A stretch of DNA of 64,000 nucleotides from the NCBI GenBank assembly GCA_910589415.1, contig OU342635.1, forward strand, positions 4,960,001 to 5,024,000, in the 5' to 3' direction. Under the pieces are notes generated by a model that saw only the letters and a list, made by a program, of their open reading frames with translations, was not told the DNA's origin and made no database searches. How positions within the stretch are numbered: position 1 is the first letter of the stretch; each line of letters begins with the position of its first letter. Both the position numbers and the translations under genes were made by a program. Below are positions 35,046-47,899 of this stretch, in pieces. Source of the stretch: Malachius bipustulatus (taxonomy: Eukaryota > Arthropoda > Insecta > Coleoptera > Melyridae).

Positions 35046-36739
35046 ATATACAGGGTTACTGGTAACTGGATACATTCCTTTGGTGATCTGATAAAACAAG
35101 AGGTAAGGAGTAAATTAACCCCAACATGAACTATACAAAACTCAATAGATTTTGAGATATTTCGATTTTCAACTTTTCTTAAAAAAATGGTTTCAAATGT
35201 CTTGAAATGTAATTTTCAAAAAATCTACTTTAACTTTTTGATTTTTTTTTTTGCTGGAATTCTTGTCCAATACTATGCTTCCTTCTGGAATAAAAAATAT
35301 CCTGAGGTATTTCGATCGTGTGAAAATTTCAAAGAAAAACTTTCACAAACTATTTTTTTTAAATAAGATTTAAAAGTTTTTACAAGTTTTTTTCGCAAAA
35401 TTGCCAAGGCAACTTGCGTACAAATTGTTTTAAAAACTTCCCTAGTGTAGTAGCTATCTAACAAGGTACGAATCTTGTACAAGAATAACAGAATCTCCCC
35501 GCTATGTACCGTTACCGAGGAACAAATCCTTAAGTCGGGACGTTTTAAAAAAAATACGGCCCTGAACGGGGGTCTTAAAATTCTCTGATCCGGCCCATTT
35601 TCAATAGGTCGTATTTAGGGGTGACGAGCTTCGTCCCTACCAAGTTTCGTCCCGATCGGTAAAACTTTCAGACACTTTAGTGGCTATTACTAGGCTATTC
35701 CCGAAAAATCCCGAAATTCCCGAAAAAATGACACTTCCCGGGAACGGATCCCGCTCATTTTCAATAGGCATCGTGCCACGGTGCGCCTCTTCAATCGAGC
35801 CAAATTTCAACTTTCCCACATGAAAACTGGCGGCTCTAGAGTGTTTCCTAGCAAAGTCACAGAAGTTTCGTAAGTATACGTATTCTTGTGCCCGAAAAAT
35901 GTCTGTCTGTCGGTCTGTCTGTCTGTTACTTTGCTAGGAAACACTCTAGAGCCGCCAGTTTTCATGTGGGAAAGTTGAAATTTTGCTCAATTGAAGAGGC
36001 GCACCGTGGCACGATGCCTATTGAAAATGAGCGGGATCCGTTCCCGGGAAGTGTAATTTTTTCGGGAATTTCGGGATTTTTCGGGAATAGCCTAGTAATA
36101 GCCACTAAAGTGTCTGAAAGTTTTACCGATCGGGACGAAACTTGGTAGGGACGAAGCTCGTCACCCCTAAATACGACCTATTGAAAATGGGCCGGATCAG
36201 AGAATTTTAAGACCCCCGTTCAGGGCCGTATTTTTTTTAAAACGTCCCGACTTAAGGATTTGTTCCTCGGTAACGGTACATAGCGGGGAGATTCTGTTAT
36301 TCTTGTACAAGATTCGTACCTTGTTAGATAGCTACTACACTAGGGAAGTTTTTAAAACAATTTGTACGCAAGTTGCCTTGGCAATTTTGCGAAAAAAACT
36401 TGTAAAAACTTTTAAATCTTATTTCAAAAAAATAGTTTGTGAAAGTTTTTCTTTGAAATTTTCACACGATCGAAATACCTCAGGATATTTTTTATTCCAG
36501 AAGTAAGCATAGTATTGGACAAGTATTCCAGCAAAAAAAAAAATCAAAAAGTTAAAGTAGATTTTTTGAAAATTACATTTCAAGATATTTGAAACCATTT
36601 TTTTAAGAAAAGTTGAAAATCGAAATATCTCAAAATCTTTTGAGTTTTGTATAGTTCATGTTGGGGTTAATTTACTCCTTACTTCTTGTTTTATCAGATC
36701 ACCAAAGGAATGTATCCAGTTACCAGTAACCCTGTATAT
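35046..36739. repeat. Nearly perfect palindrome, two 812-bp arms
   Basis: 35046-35857 and 35928-36739 are inverted copies of equal length (812 bp) with about ten mismatches seen by eye and no gap noticed. The 70-bp spacer contains a GTCT/GTCG tetranucleotide run (35901-35927). Each arm carries the Helentron-like core found at 19955-20480. The mirrored ORFs in the two arms (such as MYKIRTLLDSYYTREVFKT) are one sequence read from both arms and have no recognised family. The left arm continues to the stem-loop at 34911; the right arm ends in a TATA-rich microsatellite. Confidence 0.9.
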
Positions 36740-36791
36740 ATATATTTATATATATATATATTTATATATATATTTATATATATATATATTT
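36733..36791. repeat. TA-rich microsatellite
   Basis: Runs of (TA)n with TTTA interruptions at the outer end of the right palindrome arm. A (TA)n run occupies a comparable place in the copy at 55.6 kb. Confidence 0.85.
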
Positions 36792-36795
36792 CTCC

Positions 36796-38200
36796 AAAAT
36801 CGCGAAATTTCGATTTTCAAAACGCTCCTGTAGCTTTATCTTTCAAGATTAGTGAACGAAATTTTGGATTCTTGTAAATTATTCGAATGACGTTAGATTT
36901 TCGTTGAAAAAATTTCCAAAAGTCCCATCACTTCTACAGGGTGTCCCTTCAAAATTCCATGAGCCCGGTTTTTGTCATCTCATTTCAGGTCGCAGTTTTG
37001 AATCTAGGAGGCTGAAATTTTTGTGGGAGTAAGATATCCACAAGGAGTGGTCTGGTATTGCACTTGAGCAAAATCGGCCGAGCCGTTTCAAAATGGCAGC
37101 CATTTGAATTTTTGGAAAAAGGACTATTTTTTGAACCCCTGTATAAGCTAGATAGAAAAAGAGTTTTATATCAAATTCACAATATTGGAAGTAAATGACT
37201 TGAAATTTAATTTCATGCAACAAAATTTGCATTTTTCCTATTAATAAGCCAGTGGCGTGGGTAGGAAAAGGGGAAAAATGGCTAAATTTCTCCAACAATT
37301 TATGAGCACATTTTTGAAGTAATTAAACTGAAATTTTTACAGTAGACAACTATACTAATAGACTTCAACCCTTGAGAATTTCAAAAAGTAAATAAGAAAA
37401 ATGGCGGAGATATTCGATTTTTTTTTACATGATGTTTTTTTTAAATTAATTTCTCTAAATTTTTAAAAACGCTCCTGTAGCTTCATCTTTCAAGATTAAT
37501 GAACGAAATTTTTTACTCTTATAAACCTTAGGGCTGACGTTTGATTTTCGTAAAAAACATTTTCCTAGAGTTGTGTTACTTCTACAGGTGTCCCTCCGAA
37601 TTTCAGAAAAAAAACCGTCCGTGAGGCACGGTTTCTGGTCGAAGTTTTCAATCTAGAGCGCTGAAATTTTTTTGGTAGTAAGATACCCTCAAGTAGTCGT
37701 CTGGTACTGTATTTGAGTAAAATAGGTAAAGACATTCCAAAATGGCGGCCTTTTCAATTTTTGGAAAATGGCTAGATTTTGAACCCCTAAATAGGCAAGA
37801 TCAAAAACTTTTAAACAAAATTAACAAGATTGGAATAAACTTATTTGAAATTTGAGCTAATGCAATACAATTTGCATCATTTCTATTAATAAGCCAGAGG
37901 CGTGGGTAGGAAAAGGGTAAAAATGTCTACATTTCTATAAACATTCATGAGCTTATTTTTGAAGGAATAGAACGGAAATTTTGATAGTAGACAACTATAC
38001 TAATAGCATTTAACCTTCAAAAATTTCAAGAAGCAAATATAAAAATGGCGGAGATATATTCGAATATTTTTAAATGATGTTTATTCCTCTAAAATTTCAA
38101 ACTTTCGGTTTTCAAAACTCTCCTTTCAGTTTTTTCCGAATTTATTAAAGGTAGTGTAAAAAATAGTATTTTTCAAGTAAAGTTAGCCAGTGGCGGGCAT
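36796..38200. repeat. Tandem duplication, ~648-bp unit, about 2.2 copies
   Basis: AAAACGCTCCTGTAGCTT appears at about 36819 and 37467 and a variant at about 38116, a period near 648. Within the units ACTTCTACAGGGTGTCCC, AAAATGGCGGCC, TTAATAAGCCAGTGGCGTGGG and TAGACAACTATACTAATAG recur at matching positions. The copies are clearly diverged. The unit contains GGGTGTCC motifs shared with foldback elements elsewhere. No coding function is evident. Confidence 0.8.
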
Positions 38201-38969
38201 AGGAAAAGGGACAAAATTGTGAAATTTTGCCAATTTTTTTGATTTTTAAATTTAAAAATCCATTCTAAGGCACGTGTTGAAACGAAATGAAATGAAATTA
38301 TCACAGAAAATTTTTCACATTAAAGCACTACGCTAACATGACATGACTATGGAAAATTTCAGAAAGCCAATAATTTAAAAAGCGGTGAAAATATTCATAA
38401 TTGAATCGCATAAAAATACACTATTTCTGCGATTGATGCGCAAGAAGGTTTTAACTTTTGCCGGAGTTAATATAAATATACAAACTGGAACACCCTGTAC
38501 ATTATATTATATCATTGCATGTAGTGTAACAAAAACAATTCTCATTTATTTCAAAACAAGTAGATATTAAATTCCTAATGAAAACGCTCGTCACTTTAAA
38601 TTATTGTAAAAAAGAGTAGTGTCCTGGTAGGTGACATTGGACTTTAAATTTTAATAAAGTGACTTTCATTTGATTATGAAACGGGCCCTAAGTGTTACCG
38701 TAATCAACGGAACTAAGTAAGTAGGTAAACTAATAAACTATAATTAAATTGAAAATATTCCTGCATAAAGTCACTATGCTGTAAAGTACTAATAGTAATT
38801 TAAAGCACTTTGTGCTTTATTCTTTCGTAAACTCGCACAAAGTGTTAGTGTTTACATTATAGGATGCACTTAATTCATTGCAACATGTTCTAAAAGACTA
38901 GAAGTCTGGAAACATATTCTAATTTATATAATGTTTGTTACGTTATTACTTTAATTAATTATTTAATTT

Positions 38970-39070
38970 ATTAATGCGGTGCAGCGGTTAGGGTACTGAG
39001 GTTCAAGAGGCTCGGACCCGCTGTTGCGGCATTGAACTTTTGTAAAACAAACTTCAACCCCATGTCGTCG
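38970..39070 (+). repeat. Possible tRNA-derived SINE head
   Basis: GCGGTGCAGCGGTTAGGGTA resembles a pol III A-box region and GGTTCAAGAGG about 20 bases later a degraded B-box. It lacks a cloverleaf. GTGTCCTTTCAT downstream also follows the 14.5-kb candidate, suggesting a shared body. Confidence 0.35.
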
Positions 39071-39239
39071 ACTGCGTGTGTCCTTTCATCACTAATTATT
39101 AATGGCAACTTCTCTCCGCGTAAGTTGGATAATGTTGATTATCATTGCTCCGGTGTGTTACTTAATTCAAGTTTAACTGTAGCAATTAATTTATATACGT
39201 TTTCAATTCTCATACCTTGCTGTAAATAGGTACATAATA

Positions 39240-40795
39240 TATGAAAAAGGTTCCGGGACTTCCGTGCATTATATTACAAATAATTCGTCTTTGATAAAAA
39301 TTATCACATTGCGGAAATACCCAAGTGACCGCTCGTATGTTAATAATTACTAATTAATAATGTGTGCCTTATTATTACAACATATTGCGATATAATGTTC
39401 GTAAGTGATCTATAATAATTAACGTGTCGTGTATTCTATAATTTTTTTTTTTGTAAACTAAACCCTGTAAAAACTGGTCAAACATTTTTTTTCATACCAA
39501 CGTCTTGAGAATTGCATCAGCGTTTTTCTACGACCTTTCATCAATAACTTTCTAATAGATGAGTAAGAATTTGAAGTGATTGTTTAGAGCGGTTGAAGAA
39601 TGTGAGGGACCAGTGGATGAATGAAAATGCCGAGCTATGATTGGCCACTACTCCTTAGGACAATTCTATCATAGTTTTTTAACATAATTTCTAAACTAAC
39701 TATTTATAAACACAATGAACGTTGATAACAGTTGATAGAACAGCTTGCCTTGTTCCGTCGTTAATATAGACGTGTGTATCTTTGAAACCATCACAGTTGG
39801 TTTCATTGTTAAGAGATCTTGGATAAACGATATTTTAATATTGCGATTTTTATTGTAAGCTTACTTTAATTATTGTATGTAAATTCCGGACAAGTATTAT
39901 AATAACACAATAATAATTATTGTTATAAACCAGTTATACGTATTGTCACTGGTTTGATTGGTACCATATAAATTATTAAAAATAATAATCAAATGAAAGG
40001 ATTGTGTTGTTATGTAGATTGCGTTCAGTCTATATGTCTTTTATTACTTTTTCATATGGTTTGTGTATCTCTTTGCTTAATTATGAATGACATAAAACTC
40101 TCCCTGTATCATAATCAATAACAGCCATGTAACGTCCATGTAGTTTACGATTCGAAATCAATTATTATTATTATTATTAATTATTAATACAATAATTATT
40201 CATAGTATATTTTTATATTAACGTAAAATTTGTTATACCATATGAGGCTGCCATCTATAATATAAATTTTATCGCGGTTTTCCTTACTTAGGTTGGGTAC
40301 TTGGTGCTTAGATGTCTGCTTGAAAGTACTTGGTAAAGCTAATTTTCAAAAGTAAAATAAATATAAAGCACCTACCTACAGAGCTTTGGAAATAACCAAC
40401 TTCAAACTAAACCTAACAATTTCAAATTAACAATAATAGTTCTTTTCTACTACAGCAAACGTCCTTCCACCTTTCCCAATTTTCTCCAACTTCACTTTCA
40501 CTGACTTTCTTTATTATTTGTAATAAGTTTCTTTGTCGTTACAATTTCCCGAAGGACTCCTTTTCGGTTTGCTCTTGTTCTTCTTTTCAATATTTGTTCT
40601 TCTCTTATGTAACAGCTAATGTTCTTTCAGTTTCTCTTTATTTTCTTTATTTTGAATATAATTACTATCCTTGTTAAGTTCAAGTCACAGATAGTGATAT
40701 TTTTCACTATCAAATCTTGTTGCTGTTAAATTAATATATTACGTTTTTATATCTATGAACATTATCGTTTCATTTTTTTTCCTTCCCTCTTTCTT
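39240..40795. other. Intron stretch, nothing recognised
   Basis: AT-rich DNA with (ATT)n near 40161-40195. No coding or repeat homology could be supported. Confidence 0.4.
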
Positions 40796-40799
40796 GATT

Positions 40800-41100
40800 T
40801 TTCTGACAACCCATGATAGAGACGTTCATTAACTACAAAAAAGGTAGACATATTTTTTTTACCCCAAACCTGTCAAAACGGACTTAATCGGGAAAAACTT
40901 CGACAGGTCATTTTGACTTTCCTTTTTTCGTTTTTCCACGTCTCCTATTTTGGAGCTTCCTGTATTATCTGCATCATGAATTTTTTTTTTCAATTTTTCT
41001 TTATACATTTAATTTGCAGTATTGGCTTCAATTCGTCTCGCATATGCTGGCACTTTTATGGAAAAATAAACAATTTCTTCGCTGCTCGCAACGAAAATTA
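40800..41100. repeat. Partial copy of the Helentron-like family
   Basis: CATGATAGAGACGTTCATTA, TGTCAAAACGGACTTAATCG, GGGAAAAACTTCGACAGG, and finally TTCTTCGCTGCTCG follow the order of 20570-20840 (TATGATAGAGACGACCTTTA, GGAAAAACTTCGGCAGG, TTTTTCGCTGCTCG). The core and stem-loop are absent. It is a diverged internal fragment. Confidence 0.5.
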
Positions 41101-41469
41101 ATTCACCTAAATGCGTGTGAAAAAATATCCTCATTGATCTTTTAATAACAAAGATATTATAGTTACTAATAATAATAAAACAGTGTAGCAAATAATTACC
41201 CGCACCCAAAAGCAGGAATTACCCGCAATCAATAAGCAGCAATGCAATTGTTTTAAAACAAATAATAAAGCTGCTAGGCGCTAATTAAAAAAATATATAC
41301 CTTATAAAATGAATAAAAAAACATGATCAATCTCTTAAAATCGGTACACTGACAGCTTCGTTTATTTTTCTTGTAAGTTCATGAAGAGGTAAAGTCACTC
41401 CGAGATAGAAACGTTGTTCAAAATAATATTAAACTCATCCAAAAATAATTATTAGAATTGTTCAAATAG

Positions 41470-41565
41470 CGCGGACAGTAGCGCAGCGGTTTAGGTCGCT
41501 GACTGTTATTAAGCCGTTTACGCAGCCACCGTCTGGGTTCGAATCCCAGCTCGGCATGGTTGTTT
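41470..41565 (+). repeat. tRNA-derived SINE, head region
   Basis: GTAGCGCAGCGGTTTAGGTC is a good pol III A-box region, and GGGTTCGAATCCCAGCTCGG, about 50 bases later, is a perfect B-box in a 5-bp stem with a TTCGAAT loop. The spacing and a GGCATGG end are tRNA-like, but a clean acceptor stem is missing and the middle is irregular, so this is a SINE head rather than a functional tRNA. The body probably continues downstream; its end was not located. Confidence 0.65.
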
Positions 41566-42196
41566 TTGTTGGGTTATAAAACTATTTATAAAATTAAAAT
41601 TTGTGTCTATCTTAATGAGCTCGATCTCGAAGCCAAATTACCAGAGTGGAGCGACGATGTCTTAACTACACAGTTTAGACTCTCTTTAAAAAAATAGGAA
41701 CATGTAAACCGTTTTTAGACATCTTGAGTCGTTCTAGTTCTACACTGCTTTGAAGTTGAAAATTTTCGATTTTCACTTGTTTATAACTCATAAACCGCTC
41801 AATCTAAATTCCAATGGTGAAAACCACCTGTATTAGATTTCTTCAGACACTTAAAAAATATAATATTTTACAGGGTGTTTCCGTTAAAATAACGAAGTAG
41901 GTGTCAACTTCCGGTATTTCCGGAATTGCGGCCATCTTGAAAATAAAATCATTGAATTTCTCGTGATCACTTATGTCTGGAATTTTTTTATTTTGAGGTT
42001 CTAGGCCCATTAGTTTCCGGTGGCCAGCCTTAAGCAGACACCCTGATGACAATAACTTTGAAGGCATGTATCGGAGAAAAAAAGCCATGAGGGTTTTTGA
42101 TTTATTTTTACAAAATATCTGGGAGAAATCCGGTTTACTAATTTTGAGGACATCCTACATCGAATCAATAAAAAAGTGAGAAAATCATTCGACGTA

Positions 42197-42828
42197 CAGG
42201 GTGAGCGACACTCGATGTGTCAGCCCTACAGTAAAAGAAAAAACAATAGGAGAATTCTGAAAATAGTTTCTCAAATGGGATTTATTGAGTTTTTTTTTAG
42301 AATACCTCGACTCGTTGTGCGCAAGCGTCACGAGTCAGGTGGTCGAATTTGATGGCTTGTAGGCGTGTTCAATTTTCGGACATGCACGAAGGACTCGACG
42401 TACATTGAACGAGTGAGAGATAGAAAGATATGTCTGCACCGTGGTATTTCCCTCTATCTCCAGACCCCCACTAGCAATATAGTAGTATTATATATGTGCA
42501 ATAAAGGCTTCCCGCTTAAATCGTGACGATTGCCAATTTTTGGTTATCTCTAACTTTACAAATTTGCTTATAAAAGATAGCCATTTTTGTCCTTTATAAA
42601 ATGTGTTCAAAGAAGTCGTCTCTTGTTAAATAAGCCAAAATATGGGTATTTTTATGGGAAAACAAAATCGATGACGTCAGCCTTCAGTTTCCAATTAATA
42701 TGGAAAAATGTGAGAATTAAGCTTAAAATGAACCTTACTCAATCCTATTCAAGAACCTCCTTCAGAGTTTTTATATCGTTTTTTGTTTTCTTGCAATATG
42801 ACTGAGACATCGAGTTCCGCTCACCCTG
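42197..42828. mobile_element. TA-flanked MITE-like element, 632 bp
   Basis: The left end CAGGGTGAGCGACACTCGATG and the inverted right end CAGGGTGAGCGGAACTCGATG are TIRs of about 25 bases, each next to TA (42195-42196, 42829-42830). The interior has no transposase. This is the clearest CAGGG-type, TA-duplicating element in the window and fits the Tc1/mariner superfamily. Confidence 0.75.
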
Positions 42829-42834
42829 TACAAT

Positions 42835-45800
42835 CGAAATCTTGTACATTTGAAAAAAAAAACGTCATATTTTCCATGCTTACTTTTTTAACTATATTGA
42901 GTATTTTTTGCGGTCAAAAAGTTACGGGGGCTTACTTAATTGAATAACTAATATTTCCCGTTTTCAGCACCCTAAAAAATGGAAGGGCTGCGGGAGGTTA
43001 GCAGGCTTCAGAGCTGCATCAAATATTCTCCCCTCTGATTTATTCATTCACCCCATACTCCAGTAAATTTTAGATCGGGATTTTGATTTTTTCTACAAAA
43101 TGTTTAAGACAAAATGCACTTTAAGTTGAATTGTGTAACAGGAAGTTGTCTGAAAATGGTACGTGAAACGTGCACCGTTGAAAAGTTATTTATTGGGGAC
43201 CAAATCCCAGATTGTTTGACGTCTGTGTCTGTAAAGTAAAAAACCCCTACGGGATATTCGTGAACTTTGAAAGTTGCGGATGGAGACATAATTTTTAATA
43301 GTGCAGGAAAAACTAGAAACAACAATTAATTATTGACGTGTTTTTGAGTTAAGAAAGTTTTAAACTGATCGAATTTATGCCAGTTAAGATTGTCTACACT
43401 GCGACAATGTATGCCGTTGCACTGCTTGACCACATTTATTGTTGCTTAAATTCGTTTGATGATTAGTATTAATTAAAGTTAATTGAAATGGTAGCCACTC
43501 CAAATCATCACCATTAGAGGAGGATTTTTATTTGAATGTTATACTCGTTCGTATAAGATACAGTATAGGTTCTATCAATATATTGTGTGTGTAAATCTCA
43601 TATCGATAACAGGTTTTCTGCTTGCAAGTTTTTTTTTTTTTGGACTGGATCATGTTGCTACAGCATTTGCCTCGGAATTAATTAACACGGGAGATACTTC
43701 CTTTCAAATTTTATTTTAGAGCCGATGGCAACACGCTGATGAAAGTTAGAATAAATTTTGATAACCGAAATATCTAAAAATTCATTTTCAAAGTTGAACA
43801 TTGCTCCTACAAAGCTACGTTCTTGCTTATTAAAGTAAGCTATTAAAGACCGCACCATTACGTTGTGACACATACACATCCTGTAGTGTCTCCTACCTAT
43901 CTATATCCTGGTTGACGGCACCAAATTCTGTAGTGTACCACCCTATCTGAATGCTTTTTAAAAAAGAAGACCGTATTTGACGTTTGAAATACGTTTGAAA
44001 TTCGTGATCGTCTAGTTTTTATCTCGTGTGGACCTTCTATGTTGTGTTCGTTGTAACCTTACCTTGTTCGTTCGTAGGAAAACGCTACGAAAATACTTTA
44101 AGCCAGTCATTTATTGAGAGATAGGAGATATTATTAAAACACAGAATTTCCCTCTATAAAAATGAATAAATCGTTTTTAGATCCTGCCTACTCCTTACCC
44201 TCTTCCCTCGTTGGGTTCCCTAACTAAGTTTAAAGTCAGAGGAAAAATGAACCCTTGTGAAGAAAAAACCCTGACAGTACAAAACAACATATTAAATACA
44301 ACGAAACGACTACATGTTTTTGTGAACCGTTTAGTACCAGGAAAGAAAAAGACATAGCAACACACACATAAAAAATATGGCTTTTAGATGGAAGGCCTGA
44401 TACTCCCAGCCTGGATAAATATATAAATACCAAGAAAAATGATTCCAAAGGACATCTAACGACGAAAGGAGACATAACATATATAATAGATTGTAGCGTC
44501 GATTTAACGCTTCGATTCGTGAGTTTCAAACATACAAAATCATATCGTCTTTTCATTTGGGTTTGAAAGATTCATTTAAATTTTACATAAAATCAAACCA
44601 TAACGGAAACAAATGAAAGAACAAATTGATATGTAAATCTGGTTAGTATGAGATTGATAAAGAGATAAAAATAAAAGATCATGTGGCATAAGTTTGTGAT
44701 AAAGATTAAGAGAGGTAAAATTCATCAATAAAATGCATTCAAAGACATAATAAAATTATACAGTGTGTTCGATTAAATAATTTCATGGATAAAAGATAAT
44801 AAAAATCGCAGTGAGCATAAAAGACGTTCAATAACAAAGAAAATGTGACCATCATTAATAAAACAAATTGTTTTTTAAAGAAATGTGCTTTGATCGTAAT
44901 AATACCCATAGTCAAGAGGCATGTGCTGACTCATTATTAAAATAAAACAAATCATAATTATCAAAAGTTCCTCAAAATTCACAAATAAAAATTTATCAAA
45001 AGGTTTTTAAATAAATCAAATAACAATAAAAGGTTGGATGAAACGCGGTGTGAAATACATTTACGATTCGTAACGCGCGTGGTCACGGTAGTTTGGAGCC
45101 CTCCTTTGTATTATTTTAAGGAGACAAATGTCGAGCAACACATGTTGATTTACCAATTATTAAAATACAAGCAAATTCAATTCCCTTTGCACACAACAAG
45201 AATAATTAAATTAACTAAGGCCACGTGCCTTCCACACCATTGTCTTTTAAATAAATGAAATTTCAAAAATAAATAAACAGTAAAAGGTAGGAGCTAGTCT
45301 CTTATGTGATAATAGTTAAAAAAATAATACCTCAGGTGCGTATAAAACAATAATAATTGTGTCGGTCCGAAAAACGACATATTTTTTCTGTATCATCATC
45401 TCTTTCTATTTTAATAAAATTTTACAAAGATTTAAACGAAAATACGCATTAGAAATCCAAAACTTGTATGAAAAAGATTAATTTTTAATTTGAAATATGT
45501 GCATTTAGGAAATTTTGTAATAAAATAATGTATGATTTATAATCTTATATATGTTTCTATCCCGAGTGTTTAAGATGGATGTACGCCGTCATGGGACCTT
45601 CTTAGCTATTATTCTTTGGTGAACGTGGTGGCATTGTGCTGCGGGATCATGTATCAGCGTCTACTCAAAAGTCAGTATTTGCTGCAAAGGTCCTAGTTGT
45701 CTAGATGAAATATCGTGTAGTGTCACTGTTAATTTATTTCTTGAAGAAATGAAACACAGCGAATTGCATGCAATTTTTTGTATCTACCATGCATAATGTA

Positions 45801-47890
45801 AGGAATCATTTACTATAATATTCTAACTACATACTTAAATAGTAAGAAAGAAAAAATTACTGTTTTTATTTAATCATTGTCAAGATGAGATCTTTTTTAA
45901 ATTGCCCGATTATTGTCGGCTAATCAAGCTTACTTGCACCGGCCTCGGTCATCAAGACGAGAGAATTTTATGAGTTCAATTGAGTAAGAATCATACTGTG
46001 TAAAGTTGGATGCAGAGTTAATCAATTTCCATGTGTCAACAAACAAATTGACGGAATTCGATATGAGCATCTTGTCGAAGTGAAGCAACAGAGTCCTCTG
46101 GGCGCTTATTCATCATCAGAGAAGACGCTGACACCGGGAAACTCATTGTTGGCTTTGTTTGTGTTGTTTTACTGTTTTAGCATTCGTAACATTATGTAAT
46201 CATTGTAATTGACACATTTAATTAATTAGTTTGTCGGTTCTACCACTTCATTTCATCAAATGGTAGTTTGACTGAATTGCAATAATAATAATTATTATTA
46301 CTTAATTAAAATAGAGTCTTTGAAGTAATTCTGAATCCATTAATGATAACAATTAATGAAGAGTTTGATTTCTCATCAGTCATAATTTTTGATGATTTTT
46401 ATTAGTAAAGCTAGTAAATGTGGTAAAAGGCACTAAGCTTAAAAGGTCAAGTGTCCCTGTTATTTATGAGACCGAGCGAAGAGAATGAAATTCTATGAAA
46501 TAGGAACTATAGGTAAAAACCTACTTCAGGTTCCTAAATAAACAAACTACAATAATAAACCTTCAGTGCTTGCTAAGTTGTACCACAGCATGTGGTTGTG
46601 TAGATTAAAGTTGTAAATTATTGCTGTATAGTGGTCTTTCTGCAATAAAAAAGGAATCAGGGTGTGTTTTTGACACCGCGGAATGTCAAATTGTCAAAAT
46701 CTTTGAATACAAAAATCGACTTCGATGTAGTGTTCCTTTTATCGCTGGAAAAAATTCTGCAATGGTACCTACGTACATCCTTTTTTAAATTTTCAAGCTG
46801 TTTCTTTGTACTTTCTCAGTATTTTCACATAAATGCAAAGAGCAGCAGAATGTTTCAGTTACATTTCATAGCTTGGCAGCTGCTAAATTTGTCAAAAATT
46901 CTTCGATTTCCATCAAGCTGAATAAAAAACCGCGAAAACATGAATGAGTAATGAGTAAAGCAGCCACTTAGAACGGAAGCAGTCAAGACTGATTACTAGG
47001 ATATTGAATTCAAAAAAGTCTATAAATACCTGCCAAAGAATAAAAAAAAGTTTTATTTTATCGAAACGAGCTATCAAGGATTAGGGAGCAAAAATGTTGC
47101 ACATCAGAATTGCGGAAAAAATCGACGAGACGGCGCCCGCTTCGCGAACATCCGATACTTAGCGTATATAAGAATGCAGACACGACTCTTGTATATAGTC
47201 GATTCTCGTGAAAACCATCGCATATTGAAGTAATTAAGCATTCATGACACGTAAATACCTACTCAATATTTACATCACCTTTTTGCTTCTTTCAACGTAG
47301 CCTCTCTCAGAGTTTGTATTCGTCGTTCAAGAAGCGTAAAATTAGCACCGTCAGACATTGCTGCGAAGGAGAATTCGGCCTTTTGTAGAATTTTTACTTC
47401 AGCTCTTGGGAGAATTAATTTTTCAGGAAATTTTTAACTGTGCATTCGAACTATGGTTTAATAAACCCGAATGCGGCGATGGTAATTATGTTCTTTGAAT
47501 CCACGGTAAAAAAATACCAGGGCTTGAAATATTTTCTGGATTGAAGATTCGGCAAGAAAATCGCTGTACCAGTAAAAAAACCAGTAAGAATATTGTTAAT
47601 TCTCGTAAATAGCTTTAAATTTTACATAATTTTACATAAGAAACTTTTAAAATTTAATAATTTATCTGGAAAATATTAAGCCACAAGAGAAACATGTCCA
47701 TAACAACGTTTAAGTAAACAGTTTCAGCGGCAAATATTTTCCTTATAAATTCTATAACGTATATTTGAAATTAACTAAAAGAAATTACATATTATAAAAT
47801 TTGACTACTGTTTTTTTGTCATATGAAACCACCCTAGAAAAGGAAATATTGCAATAGTTATTTACGTTACCAGTTTACGTTATATAAGTT
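42835..47890. other. Intron stretch, little recognised
   Basis: Mostly AT-rich DNA without coding homology. Around 43910-43940, CCTGGTTGACGGCACCAAATTCTGTAGTG is shared with 50275-50305, so a dispersed repeat lies at both places. A TATATAAG with GACACGACTC about 20 bases downstream near 47165-47195 looks promoter-like but has no gene. Confidence 0.4.
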
Positions 47891-47899
47891 ACGAAAATG

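Noticed and set aside
35273..36506. ORFs MYKIRTLLDSYYTREVF... on both strands as real genes
   Set aside because: They are the same sequence read from the two arms of the palindrome, with no family match and no start context or conservation evidence.
41470..41565. Functional tRNA gene
   Set aside because: A- and B-boxes are good, but there is no clean acceptor stem or anticodon arm; a SINE head fits better.
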